Shown here: positions 25,643 to 34,587 of the stretch, in pieces
How the letters are laid out: every line of letters starts with the position of its first letter
How positions within the stretch are numbered: position 1 is the stretch's first letter
Origin: Fervidicola ferrireducens
GTDB lineage: Bacteria; Bacillota; Thermosediminibacteria; Thermosediminibacterales; Thermosediminibacteraceae
Direction of reading: 5' to 3'
NCBI RefSeq assembly: GCF_001562425.1
Contig: NZ_LOED01000019.1
Location: 1-43,490, forward strand
DNA: 43,490 nt
Notes under the pieces: model-generated
What the model saw: the letters and a program-made list of their open reading frames with translations, nothing else
What the model was told of the DNA's origin: nothing
Database searches by the model: none
Position numbers and translations under genes: made by a program

Positions 25643-26059
25643 ATGAAATCCTTTATATTTGCCTTTCTCACAGCTTTGTGCTGGGGAGCGGCACCCATAC
25701 TCGGCAAGATGGGTCTCACAAAGTTGCCGCCTTTTCTTGCGTTGTCGCTCCGTTCTTTCACGATAAGCATCATATTGCTCGCCGCAGGCCTGCTTTCGGG
25801 CAGTTTTAAAAACTTCCAAGTAGATGCAAGGTCTTTTATATTTATCGCAGCAGAAGGCATTATGGCTTCACTACTAGGACAGCTGACCTATTATTACGCC
25901 CTGAAGTACAGCGAAGCCTCAAAGGTTGTCCCTGTAAGTTCTTCTTTTCCATTGTTTACGCTGATTCTCGCCTTCCTTTTCCTGCACGAGAACATAACGC
26001 TTAAGAAAATTTTCGGCACTTTGCTTGTAATTCTTGGAATCATCCTGATAAGGCACTAG
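25643..26059 (+). CDS. Half-size EamA/DMT-type membrane transporter
   Basis: The 138-residue protein has about five membrane helices and a single EamA repeat: the GAAPILGKMGLTKLPPF start and the YYALKYSEASKVVPVSSSFPLFTL region are typical. Most EamA transporters have two repeats; single-repeat ones work as dimers, as in SMR proteins. ATG 25643 follows AAAGGAGG. Its stop overlaps the stop of the convergent flavin reductase gene by four bases. The substrate is unknown; the neighbouring divergent GntR gene may control it. Confidence 0.85.
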   Translation: MKSFIFAFLTALCWGAAPILGKMGLTKLPPFLALSLRSFTISIILLAAGLLSGSFKNFQVDARSFIFIAAEGIMASLLGQLTYYYALKYSEASKVVPVSSSFPLFTLILAFLFLHENITLKKIFGTLLVILGIILIRH

Positions 26060-26568
26060 GCTTCTTCCTTCATCCTAGCGGCCACTATCTCCCCAAAATA
26101 AAGGACATGGTAGTCATCGTTGCCGTAAAATAATCTCTTAGTTTGTTCGTGTAATTGTTCGGGATGCATAGGTGACTTATAAATGATTTTGCATTCCAGA
26201 TAAAGGTCGCATCCATCAATGACAGGCGTCTCTACCTTTTCAGCAGGCAAAAGGGAAAGACCGCATTCCTCGAATTTGTCTACGTCCCTTCCCGATTTGG
26301 TGCCGCAAAAGCTCAAGGCCTCCTTCAGTTGGCCTTTCAAAGGGAGGCTCACGGTAAAACTTGCGGCATTTTCCATGAGTTCAAAGGTGTACCTGGATTG
26401 CCTCACCATCGCCATGAACACATACTTTTGCCACATGTAGCCCAGCGTACCCCAGGCAATCGTCATGGTATTCACCCTGTCGCCGCTTTTTACGGTCAGA
26501 AAAGCACCTTTTTTCAGCTGCTCCACCAACTTCCCCGCCACATCTTCGATACTTACGTTTTTATACAT
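26056..26568 (-). CDS. Flavin reductase-like FMN-binding protein (flavoredoxin family)
   Basis: The 170-residue protein has the split-barrel flavin reductase-like pattern: GAFLTVKSGDRVNTMTIAWG, VFMAMVRQSRYTFELMENA and FTVSLPLKGQLKEALSFCGTKSGRDVDKF. In anaerobes these FMN proteins transfer electrons or reduce small molecules. ATG 26568 follows GGGGG by eight bases; the longer in-frame ATG at 26631 has no good site. Confidence 0.88.
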   Translation of the reverse strand: MYKNVSIEDVAGKLVEQLKKGAFLTVKSGDRVNTMTIAWGTLGYMWQKYVFMAMVRQSRYTFELMENAASFTVSLPLKGQLKEALSFCGTKSGRDVDKFEECGLSLLPAEKVETPVIDGCDLYLECKIIYKSPMHPEQLHEQTKRLFYGNDDYHVLYFGEIVAARMKEEA

Positions 26569-26657
26569 GGATAGGCCCCCTTTTATCTTTATCTTTTGTG
26601 TTCTCTTCTCCTTAATTAAATTTTTTGTCAAATGGGAAATCCTTAGATGACTTTTAT

Positions 26658-27182
26658 TCAGTGCTGTTTCAGATAGTTAATTATCTCTCTCATAAAGGCC
26701 GGCAGATCTTGCGGCCGTCTTGAAGTTATCATATTCCCGTCTACCACCACTTCTCGGTCCACATATACGGCTCCGGCGTTAACGATATCATCGATTATAG
26801 CCTCAACACAAGTCATCGTATAGCCTTTCACAACACCGGCTGAGATTAGGACCCACGGCCCGTGGCAAATAGTAGCCAGAAGCTTTTTTTGCTCGGCAAA
26901 CTGCCTGACCAGTTTTTTTACCGCTTCATACCTTCTCAACTTATCCGGCGCCCATCCTCCGGGGACGACTACACCGTCGTAATCATCTGCCGAAACTTCT
27001 CCGATGTTTTTATCAACCTTAACCGGGACTCCATGCTTGCCCCTGTACGTATCGCTGCTTCCGGTACCCACTATCGTTACCTCGCAACCTTCCTCCTTTA
27101 ACCGCAGGACTGGATACCAAAGTTCCAAATCTTCGAAGGCTTCCTCCGCAAGGACCATTATTTTTTTACCTTTTAAATCCAT
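26658..27182 (-). CDS. DJ-1/PfpI family protein (putative protease or glyoxalase-type deglycase)
   Basis: A 174-residue protein of the class I glutamine amidotransferase-like fold. The nucleophile C106 and H107 lie in ATICHGPWVL, with an acid loop at EEAFEDLEL near the N terminus and the usual PGGWAPD oxyanion region. This is the PfpI/YhbO pattern; YhbO-like proteins help against stress and act on glycated compounds. ATG 27182 follows AAGGAG. It has a long hairpin upstream. Confidence 0.9.
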   Translation of the reverse strand: MDLKGKKIMVLAEEAFEDLELWYPVLRLKEEGCEVTIVGTGSSDTYRGKHGVPVKVDKNIGEVSADDYDGVVVPGGWAPDKLRRYEAVKKLVRQFAEQKKLLATICHGPWVLISAGVVKGYTMTCVEAIIDDIVNAGAVYVDREVVVDGNMITSRRPQDLPAFMREIINYLKQH

Positions 27183-27222
27183 ATTGGCTCACTCCTTTTT
27201 ATCGTTTTTCCTTACTAAAAAC

Positions 27223-27290
27223 TCGGGCTACCGAAGGGGGATGAATTTGCTTTTATTTGTTTTTAAATAAAAGCACCTCCGGCAGCCCGA
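27223..27290 (-). terminator. Long two-part hairpin, probable terminator after the molybdopterin enzyme gene
   Basis: TCGGGCT-a-CCG (27223-27233) pairs with CGG-c-AGCCCGA (27280-27290), and inside it GCTTTTATTT (27249-27258) pairs perfectly with AAATAAAAGC (27265-27274). On the minus strand GTTTTTAG follows. It could instead be a leader element of the PfpI gene 40 bases on. Confidence 0.6.
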
Positions 27291-27364
27291 TTTCTGCAAT
27301 CCTCTCATTTTTATTTTTGTAGAAAAATTATAACATATAATGGTAAAATTTTCAATGGACCATC

Positions 27365-29341
27365 TTAAGCTTTTATGCCCACCTTAACATCATAAAGGGC
27401 CGCACAGCCTCCCATTTCACTAACTCGTGAAAGTATAAGGAAGTTAGGACAAGCGCCGCTTTCCACATTCCATCCCGATTCTAAGCTAACGGTATCCTTC
27501 CTCATCATCGGGTCAAAATAAACTCTGGCTTTTATACTCCCCGTATCATTGTAGATTTCCACTTCCTGCCCCTCTTTCAATCCGAGCCTTACTCCTTCTT
27601 CAGAATTAATATACACTTTTGGAATGGGATTTAACTTCTTTATATATTCCGTTTTTTGGAACTGAGAGTGTATGCGGTGGCGGGAATGAGGGGTTATTAG
27701 ATGGTACGGATAGGGGTCTTTTTCACTTTCCGGGGCGACGTAAACTGCCGTTGGCGATTGACCTTCTGAGAGGGCTCTTTGAGAGTAAAACTCGAACCTG
27801 CCGGAAGGAGTGCGGAATTTTTTGTCCTGCCAGGCGACATCCGGTATAGAGGGAGTTTTGATGTGTCCTTCTTCCCTCAGGCGTTCAAGATTTACGCCGA
27901 ATTTTTTAAAAGCTTCTGCCGCAAATTTCAAAAATTCTTCCGGACTTTTCCAGGGGAACCCTTCTAACTTTAGTCTTTTTGCAAGCTCTATGAAAATTTC
28001 TTCGTCAGACCTTGCTTCACCTACAGGTTCGATGACCTTAGGACAGTAGTAAATCCACGGGCTCCAAGAACTCACCTTTATGTTTTCCTCTTCGAAAAAG
28101 GTGGTACAGGGTAAAATAACATCGGCTTCTTTTGCCGTGTCGGTCATGAAAAGGTCCACCACAACAACAGTTTCTATTTTTTTCAAGGCATTTATAACAT
28201 TTGCGCTGTCCGGTGCATTGACCACCGGATTTGCGTTGGTAATAAAGGCCATTTTTATCGGCGGGTCTGCCTTCAATATATCCTCACCCAGGCTCCAAAC
28301 GTTAAAGGTCCTGCCCGCCGAGGAGATGCCCTTTACATGGCTTCCTACTTCCCAGAAGATGTCGCTGCAGTACGACACTCCAGCTCCTGGTTTTCCAATA
28401 TTTCCCGTCAGGGCTGCAAGGGCATCTATAGCCCTTACGGCGTTGCCGCCGCCTCGGTATCTTTGAAGTCCAAAGCCGAGGAGAGTGGTAACGGGGTTAT
28501 TTTCAGCATAAAACCGCGCAAGCCTTGCTATATCTTCAACATTGACTCCGGTTATTTGTGAAACTTTTTCTAGAGGATAATCTTTAAGCACTTCTTTGAA
28601 CCGGTCAAAGCCAAAAGTGTAGCTTTCTATGAAATTTCGGTCCAACATTTCCCTTTCCAGCAGGTATCTGCAAGCCCCTAAGGCAAGAGCAGCATCGGTG
28701 CCGGGCTTTGGCCTTACCACCAGGTCGGCCATATCCTCAAGGCCAGTGGAGAGGGGATTTACCACGGCAATTCTGCCTCTCCTTTTTTTACATTCGGCGA
28801 TAAAGGACATGGCGTGGATATTGGTGGATTTCACATTTCTTCCCCAGAGCACACAGCCTCTGGCGTTGGGCAGGTCCTCGATGCTGTTTTGCGAAAGGCC
28901 GCCGAAGTCGTAAATTTGCGCGGCCAGGCCTGCACTGAAGCAAAGGTCGCCTTTTACGGCGGTGATGCCGCCTAATGCATTGAAGAACCTGGTGTCTATG
29001 TGTTTGGTCAGCGCTTCCGAGCCGCTATAGTGGTAATGGAGAATGGCTAATGGACCGTATTTTTCGATAACCTCCACCATCCTTTTTGCTACAAAGTCCA
29101 GAGCCTCATCCCACGTAACCCTTAAAAATCGCCCGCCTTTTTTCATCATTGGATAGCGGAGACGGTCGGGATGGTATACCAGTTCCACATAAGAATTCCC
29201 CTTGGGGCAAAGGTACCCCCGGGTGACAGGGTGTTCTGGGTCTCCCATTACCTTCACGAGCCTTCCCTTTTCATCGACGCAGGCCAGCATGGAGCAGCAG
29301 TCCAGGCAATCCCGCGGGCATGCCGTCCGGTAAACTTTCAT
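27365..29341 (-). CDS. Molybdopterin oxidoreductase, catalytic subunit only (DMSO reductase superfamily)
   Basis: The 658-residue protein holds an N-terminal [4Fe-4S] site (C8, C12, C15 or C16, C45 in CPRDCLDCC and RGYLCPKG), then the molybdenum-binding domains and the C-terminal dinucleotide-binding domain (HLITPHSRHRIHSQFQKTEY). C133 in GDLCFSAGLAA aligns with the formate dehydrogenase selenocysteine site, so a cysteine metal ligand is likely. No signal peptide, beta or membrane subunit is seen, so it is probably cytoplasmic. It lies 14 bases after rlmH. The substrate is unknown; formate dehydrogenase-like or other roles are open. Confidence 0.9.
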   Translation of the reverse strand: MKVYRTACPRDCLDCCSMLACVDEKGRLVKVMGDPEHPVTRGYLCPKGNSYVELVYHPDRLRYPMMKKGGRFLRVTWDEALDFVAKRMVEVIEKYGPLAILHYHYSGSEALTKHIDTRFFNALGGITAVKGDLCFSAGLAAQIYDFGGLSQNSIEDLPNARGCVLWGRNVKSTNIHAMSFIAECKKRRGRIAVVNPLSTGLEDMADLVVRPKPGTDAALALGACRYLLEREMLDRNFIESYTFGFDRFKEVLKDYPLEKVSQITGVNVEDIARLARFYAENNPVTTLLGFGLQRYRGGGNAVRAIDALAALTGNIGKPGAGVSYCSDIFWEVGSHVKGISSAGRTFNVWSLGEDILKADPPIKMAFITNANPVVNAPDSANVINALKKIETVVVVDLFMTDTAKEADVILPCTTFFEEENIKVSSWSPWIYYCPKVIEPVGEARSDEEIFIELAKRLKLEGFPWKSPEEFLKFAAEAFKKFGVNLERLREEGHIKTPSIPDVAWQDKKFRTPSGRFEFYSQRALSEGQSPTAVYVAPESEKDPYPYHLITPHSRHRIHSQFQKTEYIKKLNPIPKVYINSEEGVRLGLKEGQEVEIYNDTGSIKARVYFDPMMRKDTVSLESGWNVESGACPNFLILSRVSEMGGCAALYDVKVGIKA

Positions 29342-29355
29342 CCTTCATTCCCCCT

Positions 29356-29835
29356 TTATTTATGATACGGCTCTCCGCGGATTATTTTGAACCACCGGTA
29401 AATTTGCTCCAGGAGTACCAGGCGCATTAGCTGGTGGGGCAAGGTAAAGTCGGAAAAGGAAAGCCTCATGTCGCAGGCTTTTTTAACTTCATCGGAAAGG
29501 CCGAGCGACCCGCCTATTACGAAGGTTATATCTGAAATGCCGCGAAGGGCGAGGTCCTTAACTTTCTCGGCCATCCCTTCTGACGAAAATCTCTCTCCTT
29601 CAATGCAAAGAGCAATTTTAAAGCCTTGCCGGGGGATTTTACCCAAAATTCGCTCCCCTTCCCTTTTCAGCACCTTCTCCCTTTCCGCCGGTACTAGAGT
29701 TTCTGGTGCTCTTTCTTCATCGATTTCTATTATCCGCAAGGTGCAGTAAGCTTTTAGCCTTTTTTCATATTCCTTTATGCCTTCTCTCAAGTAACTTTCT
29801 TTAATTTTCCCCACAGCTATTATTGTGATGTTCAT
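29356..29835 (-). CDS. rlmH: 23S rRNA pseudouridine(1915)-N3-methyltransferase RlmH
   Basis: RlmH methylates pseudouridine 1915 in helix 69 of 23S rRNA with SAM. The 159-residue protein begins MNITIIAVGKIKESYL, has FVIGGSLGLSDEVKK for the SPOUT knot and ends in the RWFKIIRGEPYHK tail, all typical. ATG 29835 follows AAGGGTAAGGG; an earlier in-frame ATG at 29913 is not supported. It lies downstream of the walRK region, as yydA/rlmH does in Bacillus. Confidence 0.95.
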   Translation of the reverse strand: MNITIIAVGKIKESYLREGIKEYEKRLKAYCTLRIIEIDEERAPETLVPAEREKVLKREGERILGKIPRQGFKIALCIEGERFSSEGMAEKVKDLALRGISDITFVIGGSLGLSDEVKKACDMRLSFSDFTLPHQLMRLVLLEQIYRWFKIIRGEPYHK

Positions 29836-29901
29836 ACCCTTACCCTTCTTTATTTTTAGCCCTAAAATAAATCTACAAAACACTATACCACAAAAATTGC
29901 C

Positions 29902-29934
29902 GAAAAAAAACATCTCCGCTTTGACGGAGATGTT
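29902..29934 (-). terminator. Terminator of the larA-M28-DUF362 operon
   Basis: AACATCTCCG (29909-29918) and CGGAGATGTT (29925-29934) form a 10-bp perfect stem with a 6-nt loop. On the minus strand TTTTTTTT follows. It lies 60 bases after the DUF362 gene. Confidence 0.92.
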
Positions 29935-29993
29935 CAGGAATCAAACCGCTATAACGGAATCGTCGGCATCAATGAATTTTAATAAGGTTTATA

Positions 29994-31145
29994 TTAGTCT
30001 TTTTTCTCTTCTTCAGGAACTTCTTTTTCGGTCACCGGTATCAGTTCGTATTCCTTGTTTCCCATACCCAGCTCGAATGCAGCATCGATGTGAAGCTGGG
30101 CGTCTTTCCCTGTTACCGCTTTCAATATATTGTCGCCTTTTTTTACGTTTTTATCTGCCGCTTTCGACCCCGGAAGGGGGTCCGCACCATTTATCAAGTC
30201 CAGCGACGCCTGGTCTATCGCCACTATGTCGTGGGACACCAGTACGCCCTGGTCCTGTACCAGGGGAGTGTCCGCCATTGGCATGCAGTCGCATTCGGGC
30301 TGCACCTCGGTTATGAAGTTTATGTAAAGGATTCTTCCCTTTTCGAAAGTGGAAACGACCGCATACGCCGACTCGGCAAGGCCTTTCTGGAAAGTCACTT
30401 CGTCGATGGGCACCACCATTGCCTCTGCGGGGCAGACCCGCGCGCACCTTCCGCACTTCACGCAGATACTCTTGTCTATAACTATGCTGTCATCGACGAG
30501 CTGTAAAGCCTTGTGCGGGCATACGCGGACGCACTGACCGCAGCGGGTACACCGGACTTCAACCCATTCAAGGTGCTTTCCTTCGTAAAAGTGTATCCTA
30601 CCCCTTTCCGCCTTGCCTTGGTGGTCTTTGCAGCTTATGCATCCCATGGCGAGGTTTTTGATAGCTCCCCCGAAGCCGGAGCCTATATGGCCCTTGCAGT
30701 GGGATACGACTATCATGGCCGGGGCATAATAAATGGCCGACGCTACTCCTATCTCTCCCAGGATGGGACCTGCTTTGACCTTTATCTGGTCCCGCCCAAA
30801 AATCCCATCAGCCAAAACCACGGGTGCTCCCACCGAGAGATGGTTGATGCCTTCCATGTTGGCAACTTCCAGGTATTCCAGCCCCGGTATCCTCACCGTA
30901 TCGGTGACGAAGGGCATGCCTCCAACTTCTTTAACCCTCTCCACCACTTTTCTCAAAAAAATGGGCCTTACGATGCGGTGGGCGCCGTAAGAACCGAAAT
31001 GGGTCTTTATCGCCACGTAATCGCCTTTTTCTATAAAAGAGCCGAAATCCACTATCTTTAAAATCTGCTCAAATTTGGCAACCAAGCTGTATTTGTAGTC
31101 GTAGCTTTTTACCCTTGCATCAGCGAAAAATATTTTGCTTTTCAC
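29994..31145 (-). CDS. DUF362 protein with two [4Fe-4S] clusters
   Basis: The 383-residue protein has a DUF362 domain (VAIKTHFGSYGAHRIVRP, VVSHCKGHIGSGFGGAIKNLAMGC) and a 2x[4Fe-4S] ferredoxin domain with C199/C202/C205/C209 and C228/C231/C234/C238. Another conserved Cys pair, PECDCMPMAD, follows. The reaction is not established; these proteins are common in anaerobes. GTG 31145 follows AAGGAGGAGG. It is the last gene of an operon with an M28-type and a LarA-type gene. Confidence 0.88.
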   Translation of the reverse strand: MKSKIFFADARVKSYDYKYSLVAKFEQILKIVDFGSFIEKGDYVAIKTHFGSYGAHRIVRPIFLRKVVERVKEVGGMPFVTDTVRIPGLEYLEVANMEGINHLSVGAPVVLADGIFGRDQIKVKAGPILGEIGVASAIYYAPAMIVVSHCKGHIGSGFGGAIKNLAMGCISCKDHQGKAERGRIHFYEGKHLEWVEVRCTRCGQCVRVCPHKALQLVDDSIVIDKSICVKCGRCARVCPAEAMVVPIDEVTFQKGLAESAYAVVSTFEKGRILYINFITEVQPECDCMPMADTPLVQDQGVLVSHDIVAIDQASLDLINGADPLPGSKAADKNVKKGDNILKAVTGKDAQLHIDAAFELGMGNKEYELIPVTEKEVPEEEKKD

Positions 31146-31159
31146 GAGCTTCCTCCTCC

Positions 31160-33160
31160 TTATCGATTATTGCCCGTTGTAGGGAGTAGTTCGATAAGAT
31201 CGAGTTTTTCCAGGATTTTGGCATATTTTAACAGGAATTCCAGTGATTCCTCGCCCGTCTCCCAGTAGATTTTCCGAGCTATTTCGTATAAAGTTGATTT
31301 TCCGTCGGCATAGTAGAAAAGGTATTCGGTGTTTTTTCTCTCGTTTTTCTTAAAAAGTTCGAAGTATTCTTTCCGCGTCTCCTCATCCATCTGCTCCAGG
31401 TACTGGACAAGTTCCACCGGCCCCGGAAAGACCCGCCGGGGCACCAGGGCCTGGGCTTCTTTCACCAATTTTATATATTCGTCCGACGCCCTTCTTTTAT
31501 TATCTCCGCAACCCGCCCAGCCGTATACTTCTCGGGCCTTTGACAGGCGGCCGCACAGCACCCTCGATATTTCGTCCAGGGCTTTTTCCGCTTCGCCGAT
31601 GGCCTCCCTCAGGCGGGGCGTGTCCACAAAGCACGTTACGGAGCTAAATGCGGCCTTTTTCATCTCCGTCAAAAACTTAAGCCTGGCCTTCGTATCATCA
31701 TAGCACAAGTTTCTTTCAGCCGAACGGAGTACACCTTGGTAGCAGTCTACAAGTTCTTTTTTAGCTTCACACAATGCCATATCTAAAATCCAAAGCGCTT
31801 CCTTTTCACCCATGGTCGCGAGGAAATACACGTATGTGGCAGCGATGACTGCGGCCCTTTTTAACATAGTTTTATCCACTTTGTCGGGCGTGTCATAGTC
31901 CGTGTGATAGAATTTGTCGGGCCACTGATTTATCATTGGCGTGGGGATTCCCACGGAAGGGTCGGATAGTATGTAATGGTCGCTGCCTCCCGAATATGGA
32001 AAAACACCCCATCTCAAGCCAGGGAAGCCCTTCTGCTCACCCGTCATGCCGGCGTCGTTTGCGCAAAATGCAGTGATTTCTTTTAAAAGTGTACCAACAA
32101 AGGAGCAAGCCGCAAGTGGCGGATATTCTACCTTCATCGTGCTTCCGCACAACATCTGATTTTCTCCCACCATATCGAGGTTTATCCCGGCCAAAGCTCT
32201 GGCCTTTTCGGGTTCCGATGCAAGATAAGCGAAGGTTCCACCCATCTCCGGCACGAGAAGGAGTCTTATCCCCAGGCGGGGAGTGGGGAGCTTGCCGCGT
32301 TTTATCAATTCGTTTAAAACCGCCACTGCCTCCATGGCCGCCGCTGCACCCGAAGCGTTGTCGTTGGCGGAAGGTTTTGGATGGCAGATATGGGCGACTA
32401 TGAGTACTTCTTCCCGTACATGCCCCGGTATTAAGGCGGTTACAACCGGGACCCGTGGATTTTCAAAGCGGGATTCCACCTTGGCTTTCACCTTCACCGG
32501 GCCGCGGGCAAGCATTCCCCTTATCATTTCTCCCTGCCTGGGCGTCAGCACAAATCCGAATAATTTTTCACACGCGTAAGCCGGGAAGGCCGTATACTGC
32601 CTGGCATCGGGCAGGTCCCACCTGGTCCTCACGGGCCAGTATTCGTTGAGGTCATCGGCAACGATACCGATAGCGCCGTACTTTACCGCAAAATAGGATG
32701 CTATGCCGACCTTGCCGCGAACCAGCACCATCTTTCCCCGTAAATCTTTCGACGCAAAACTTTCCTCGCTCTCCGGGTCTTCAATTTCAATGAGCTCCGT
32801 TTCTATTCCCATTTCCGGGGTAGGGCAGCTCCTCTGGATTACAGAAAAGGCGCTTTCTTCAAAATCCGAAAGTTTTACATATTCCTTTTTGCTCTCGTCC
32901 CACATCCATAGCTTTGCCTCTCGACACTCCCAACCCGGCGAGGGCCGGTAGCCGAAAAATCCCCCGCCATTTTCCGGTGTGTATATTTTTACTTCGGCCT
33001 CCAGGCTTCTATCCTTCAGCACCCCGGCGCAATACATGGCTGCTTCTTCTATCCCCGGACCGAGCTGCAGCCTGTGAAAGCGGACTATTCCGTTCAAAAT
33101 GTCGAAACACCTTTCACCCGAGGCTTCCTGCGCTATAGTCCTATAAATATCGAAAAACAA
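31160..33160 (-). CDS. M28-like aminopeptidase (DUF4910 type) with PA insert
   Basis: The 666-residue protein carries an M28 di-zinc site: H257 or H260, D267 (CHPKPSANDNASG), E305 (PEMGG), D329 (NLDMVGE) and H419 (FYHTDYDTPDKV). A PA-type insert precedes it at about 115-230. A C-terminal part of about 200 residues includes a charged helical stretch and a likely winged-helix end (STLYEIARKI, LEKLDLIELL). No signal peptide is seen. It starts with TTG six bases after AAAGGGGG. It lies between a LarA-type and a DUF362 gene. A substrate cannot be named. Confidence 0.82.
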   Translation of the reverse strand: MFFDIYRTIAQEASGERCFDILNGIVRFHRLQLGPGIEEAAMYCAGVLKDRSLEAEVKIYTPENGGGFFGYRPSPGWECREAKLWMWDESKKEYVKLSDFEESAFSVIQRSCPTPEMGIETELIEIEDPESEESFASKDLRGKMVLVRGKVGIASYFAVKYGAIGIVADDLNEYWPVRTRWDLPDARQYTAFPAYACEKLFGFVLTPRQGEMIRGMLARGPVKVKAKVESRFENPRVPVVTALIPGHVREEVLIVAHICHPKPSANDNASGAAAAMEAVAVLNELIKRGKLPTPRLGIRLLLVPEMGGTFAYLASEPEKARALAGINLDMVGENQMLCGSTMKVEYPPLAACSFVGTLLKEITAFCANDAGMTGEQKGFPGLRWGVFPYSGGSDHYILSDPSVGIPTPMINQWPDKFYHTDYDTPDKVDKTMLKRAAVIAATYVYFLATMGEKEALWILDMALCEAKKELVDCYQGVLRSAERNLCYDDTKARLKFLTEMKKAAFSSVTCFVDTPRLREAIGEAEKALDEISRVLCGRLSKAREVYGWAGCGDNKRRASDEYIKLVKEAQALVPRRVFPGPVELVQYLEQMDEETRKEYFELFKKNERKNTEYLFYYADGKSTLYEIARKIYWETGEESLEFLLKYAKILEKLDLIELLPTTGNNR

Positions 33161-33193
33161 CTTTATCCCCCTTTTCAGATCATCTACAAAATA

Positions 33194-34513
33194 TTATTTC
33201 CCGGGAAATAATTCGCCGTCATCCGACAGGAAAAGCACGCTTGAAGAGGCCTCCGGCACCACATAGGCCCTGAACTCATGACCTAGAATTTCCCTTACTT
33301 TTCCCAAGGCTTGCCCCGCATCTTCCGCCGGTATCATCCCCAGCTCCAAAACATCTTTTGAGTCGAAATTCGACACCAGTATCACCCGGTGTTTTTCGCA
33401 TATCAGAGTGAGCATGTAGCCCACGGCCTTTGCAATGGTGAATTCCCTCCAGAGCTCCTCTTCCCTCTCCCTGCGGGCCCTGAACTCATGGATTATCCTG
33501 TAAAAATCACCGTGGCCCACTCCCTCCGGACATTCGGCAAAAAGCACCACCGCTCCGCCTTCTTTAAGCACTCCGATGCTGTTTTCCACGGCCTTGGTGG
33601 CCTGATAAAGGTCGATGTCCTTGGGGAATCCGCCGCAGGAAAGAAAAAGGACATCGGCTTTTTCCTTGACTTTCAAGCTAAAAAACTTTTCCACAACCCG
33701 GCAGCCTTCTTCGAAGGCTTTCCTGTAATCCCCTGCTACAACCTTCGCAATCTTCCCTTCGTCGTTCAAAATCACATTCACCATAAAGGAGGGATTCACC
33801 ATGGCGGCTATTTCATCCATGTCCTCCGCCATGGGATTGTCCTTTAACTTTCCGCATCCTACCGTTTCTTTCAACCCTCCACCTTCTTCCGGAGGATTCA
33901 ACATCAGCTTGTGGTTGTGCTGAATGGTATCAAACCCCGAAACACCAGGGCAAATAGCCTTTCTTCCCCCGCCAAATCCGGCCATCGAATGATACACAAT
34001 ACCGCCGGTTATTATCACCTTGTCGGCCTCGGCCACTAAGCGGTTTATCCATACCGGCGTACCCCTGGAAGTGGTCCCGATATACACGAGGTCGTCCTTA
34101 TTCTTGCTGTCGTGATCTACTATGCGGACGCGCTTCGTTACTTCGGGACCAAAAAGATATTCCAGCTCCTGAAAGGTATGCCCGCGATGCGTCCCCGTCG
34201 CTACCACGATGGTTATATCCTCGTACGGTACGTGCGCCTCCCTTAACTCATCGATAATCGCCGGGATTACCACCTGATTTCGAACGTTCCTCGTTATGTC
34301 GCTGGCTATAATGACCACCCTGTCGCCCTCTTTTACGATTTCGGAAAGGGGCGGCGAACCGATGGGGGCTTTCAGGGCTTTTATTACGGCCTGTCTTTCA
34401 TCGGAGACTGCCGGGATGTTTCCTGCCTTCAGAACCGCCAATAAGTTATTTTTTGAAATTTCCAGATTTATCACTTTGCGCCCGTATTTTAATTCAACGG
34501 CTGTCACTTCCAT
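33194..34513 (-). CDS. LarA-like nickel-pincer racemase/epimerase
   Basis: The 439-residue protein is of the LarA family of nickel-pincer-cofactor enzymes that racemise or epimerise 2-hydroxy acids. LarA residues are kept: H109 (ATGTHR), H175 (YHSMAG), the cofactor lysine K185 (GGGRKAICPG) and H201. No larB, larC or larE cofactor genes are near, so the cofactor would be made elsewhere. The closeness to true lactate racemase is unclear; many relatives use other hydroxy acids. ATG 34513 follows AAGGAG. It is first in the operon. Confidence 0.87.
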   Translation of the reverse strand: MEVTAVELKYGRKVINLEISKNNLLAVLKAGNIPAVSDERQAVIKALKAPIGSPPLSEIVKEGDRVVIIASDITRNVRNQVVIPAIIDELREAHVPYEDITIVVATGTHRGHTFQELEYLFGPEVTKRVRIVDHDSKNKDDLVYIGTTSRGTPVWINRLVAEADKVIITGGIVYHSMAGFGGGRKAICPGVSGFDTIQHNHKLMLNPPEEGGGLKETVGCGKLKDNPMAEDMDEIAAMVNPSFMVNVILNDEGKIAKVVAGDYRKAFEEGCRVVEKFFSLKVKEKADVLFLSCGGFPKDIDLYQATKAVENSIGVLKEGGAVVLFAECPEGVGHGDFYRIIHEFRARREREEELWREFTIAKAVGYMLTLICEKHRVILVSNFDSKDVLELGMIPAEDAGQALGKVREILGHEFRAYVVPEASSSVLFLSDDGELFPGK

Positions 34514-34549
34514 TATTAATCCTGCTCCTTTTTAGCGTTGTTTTATTAT

Positions 34550-34578
34550 ATTTTACTTTTTATTCTGGATTCTGACAA
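34550..34578 (-). promoter_or_regulatory. Promoter of the larA-like operon
   Basis: On the minus strand TTGTCA (34573-34578) and TAAAAT (34550-34555) with a 17-base spacer, just after the yycI stop codon. Separates this operon from walRK. Confidence 0.8.
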
Positions 34579-34587
34579 TGCATATAA

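Noticed and set aside
30513-31061. 182-codon plus-strand frame across the DUF362 gene
   Set aside because: Lies opposite the well-supported [4Fe-4S] protein and has no own signals.
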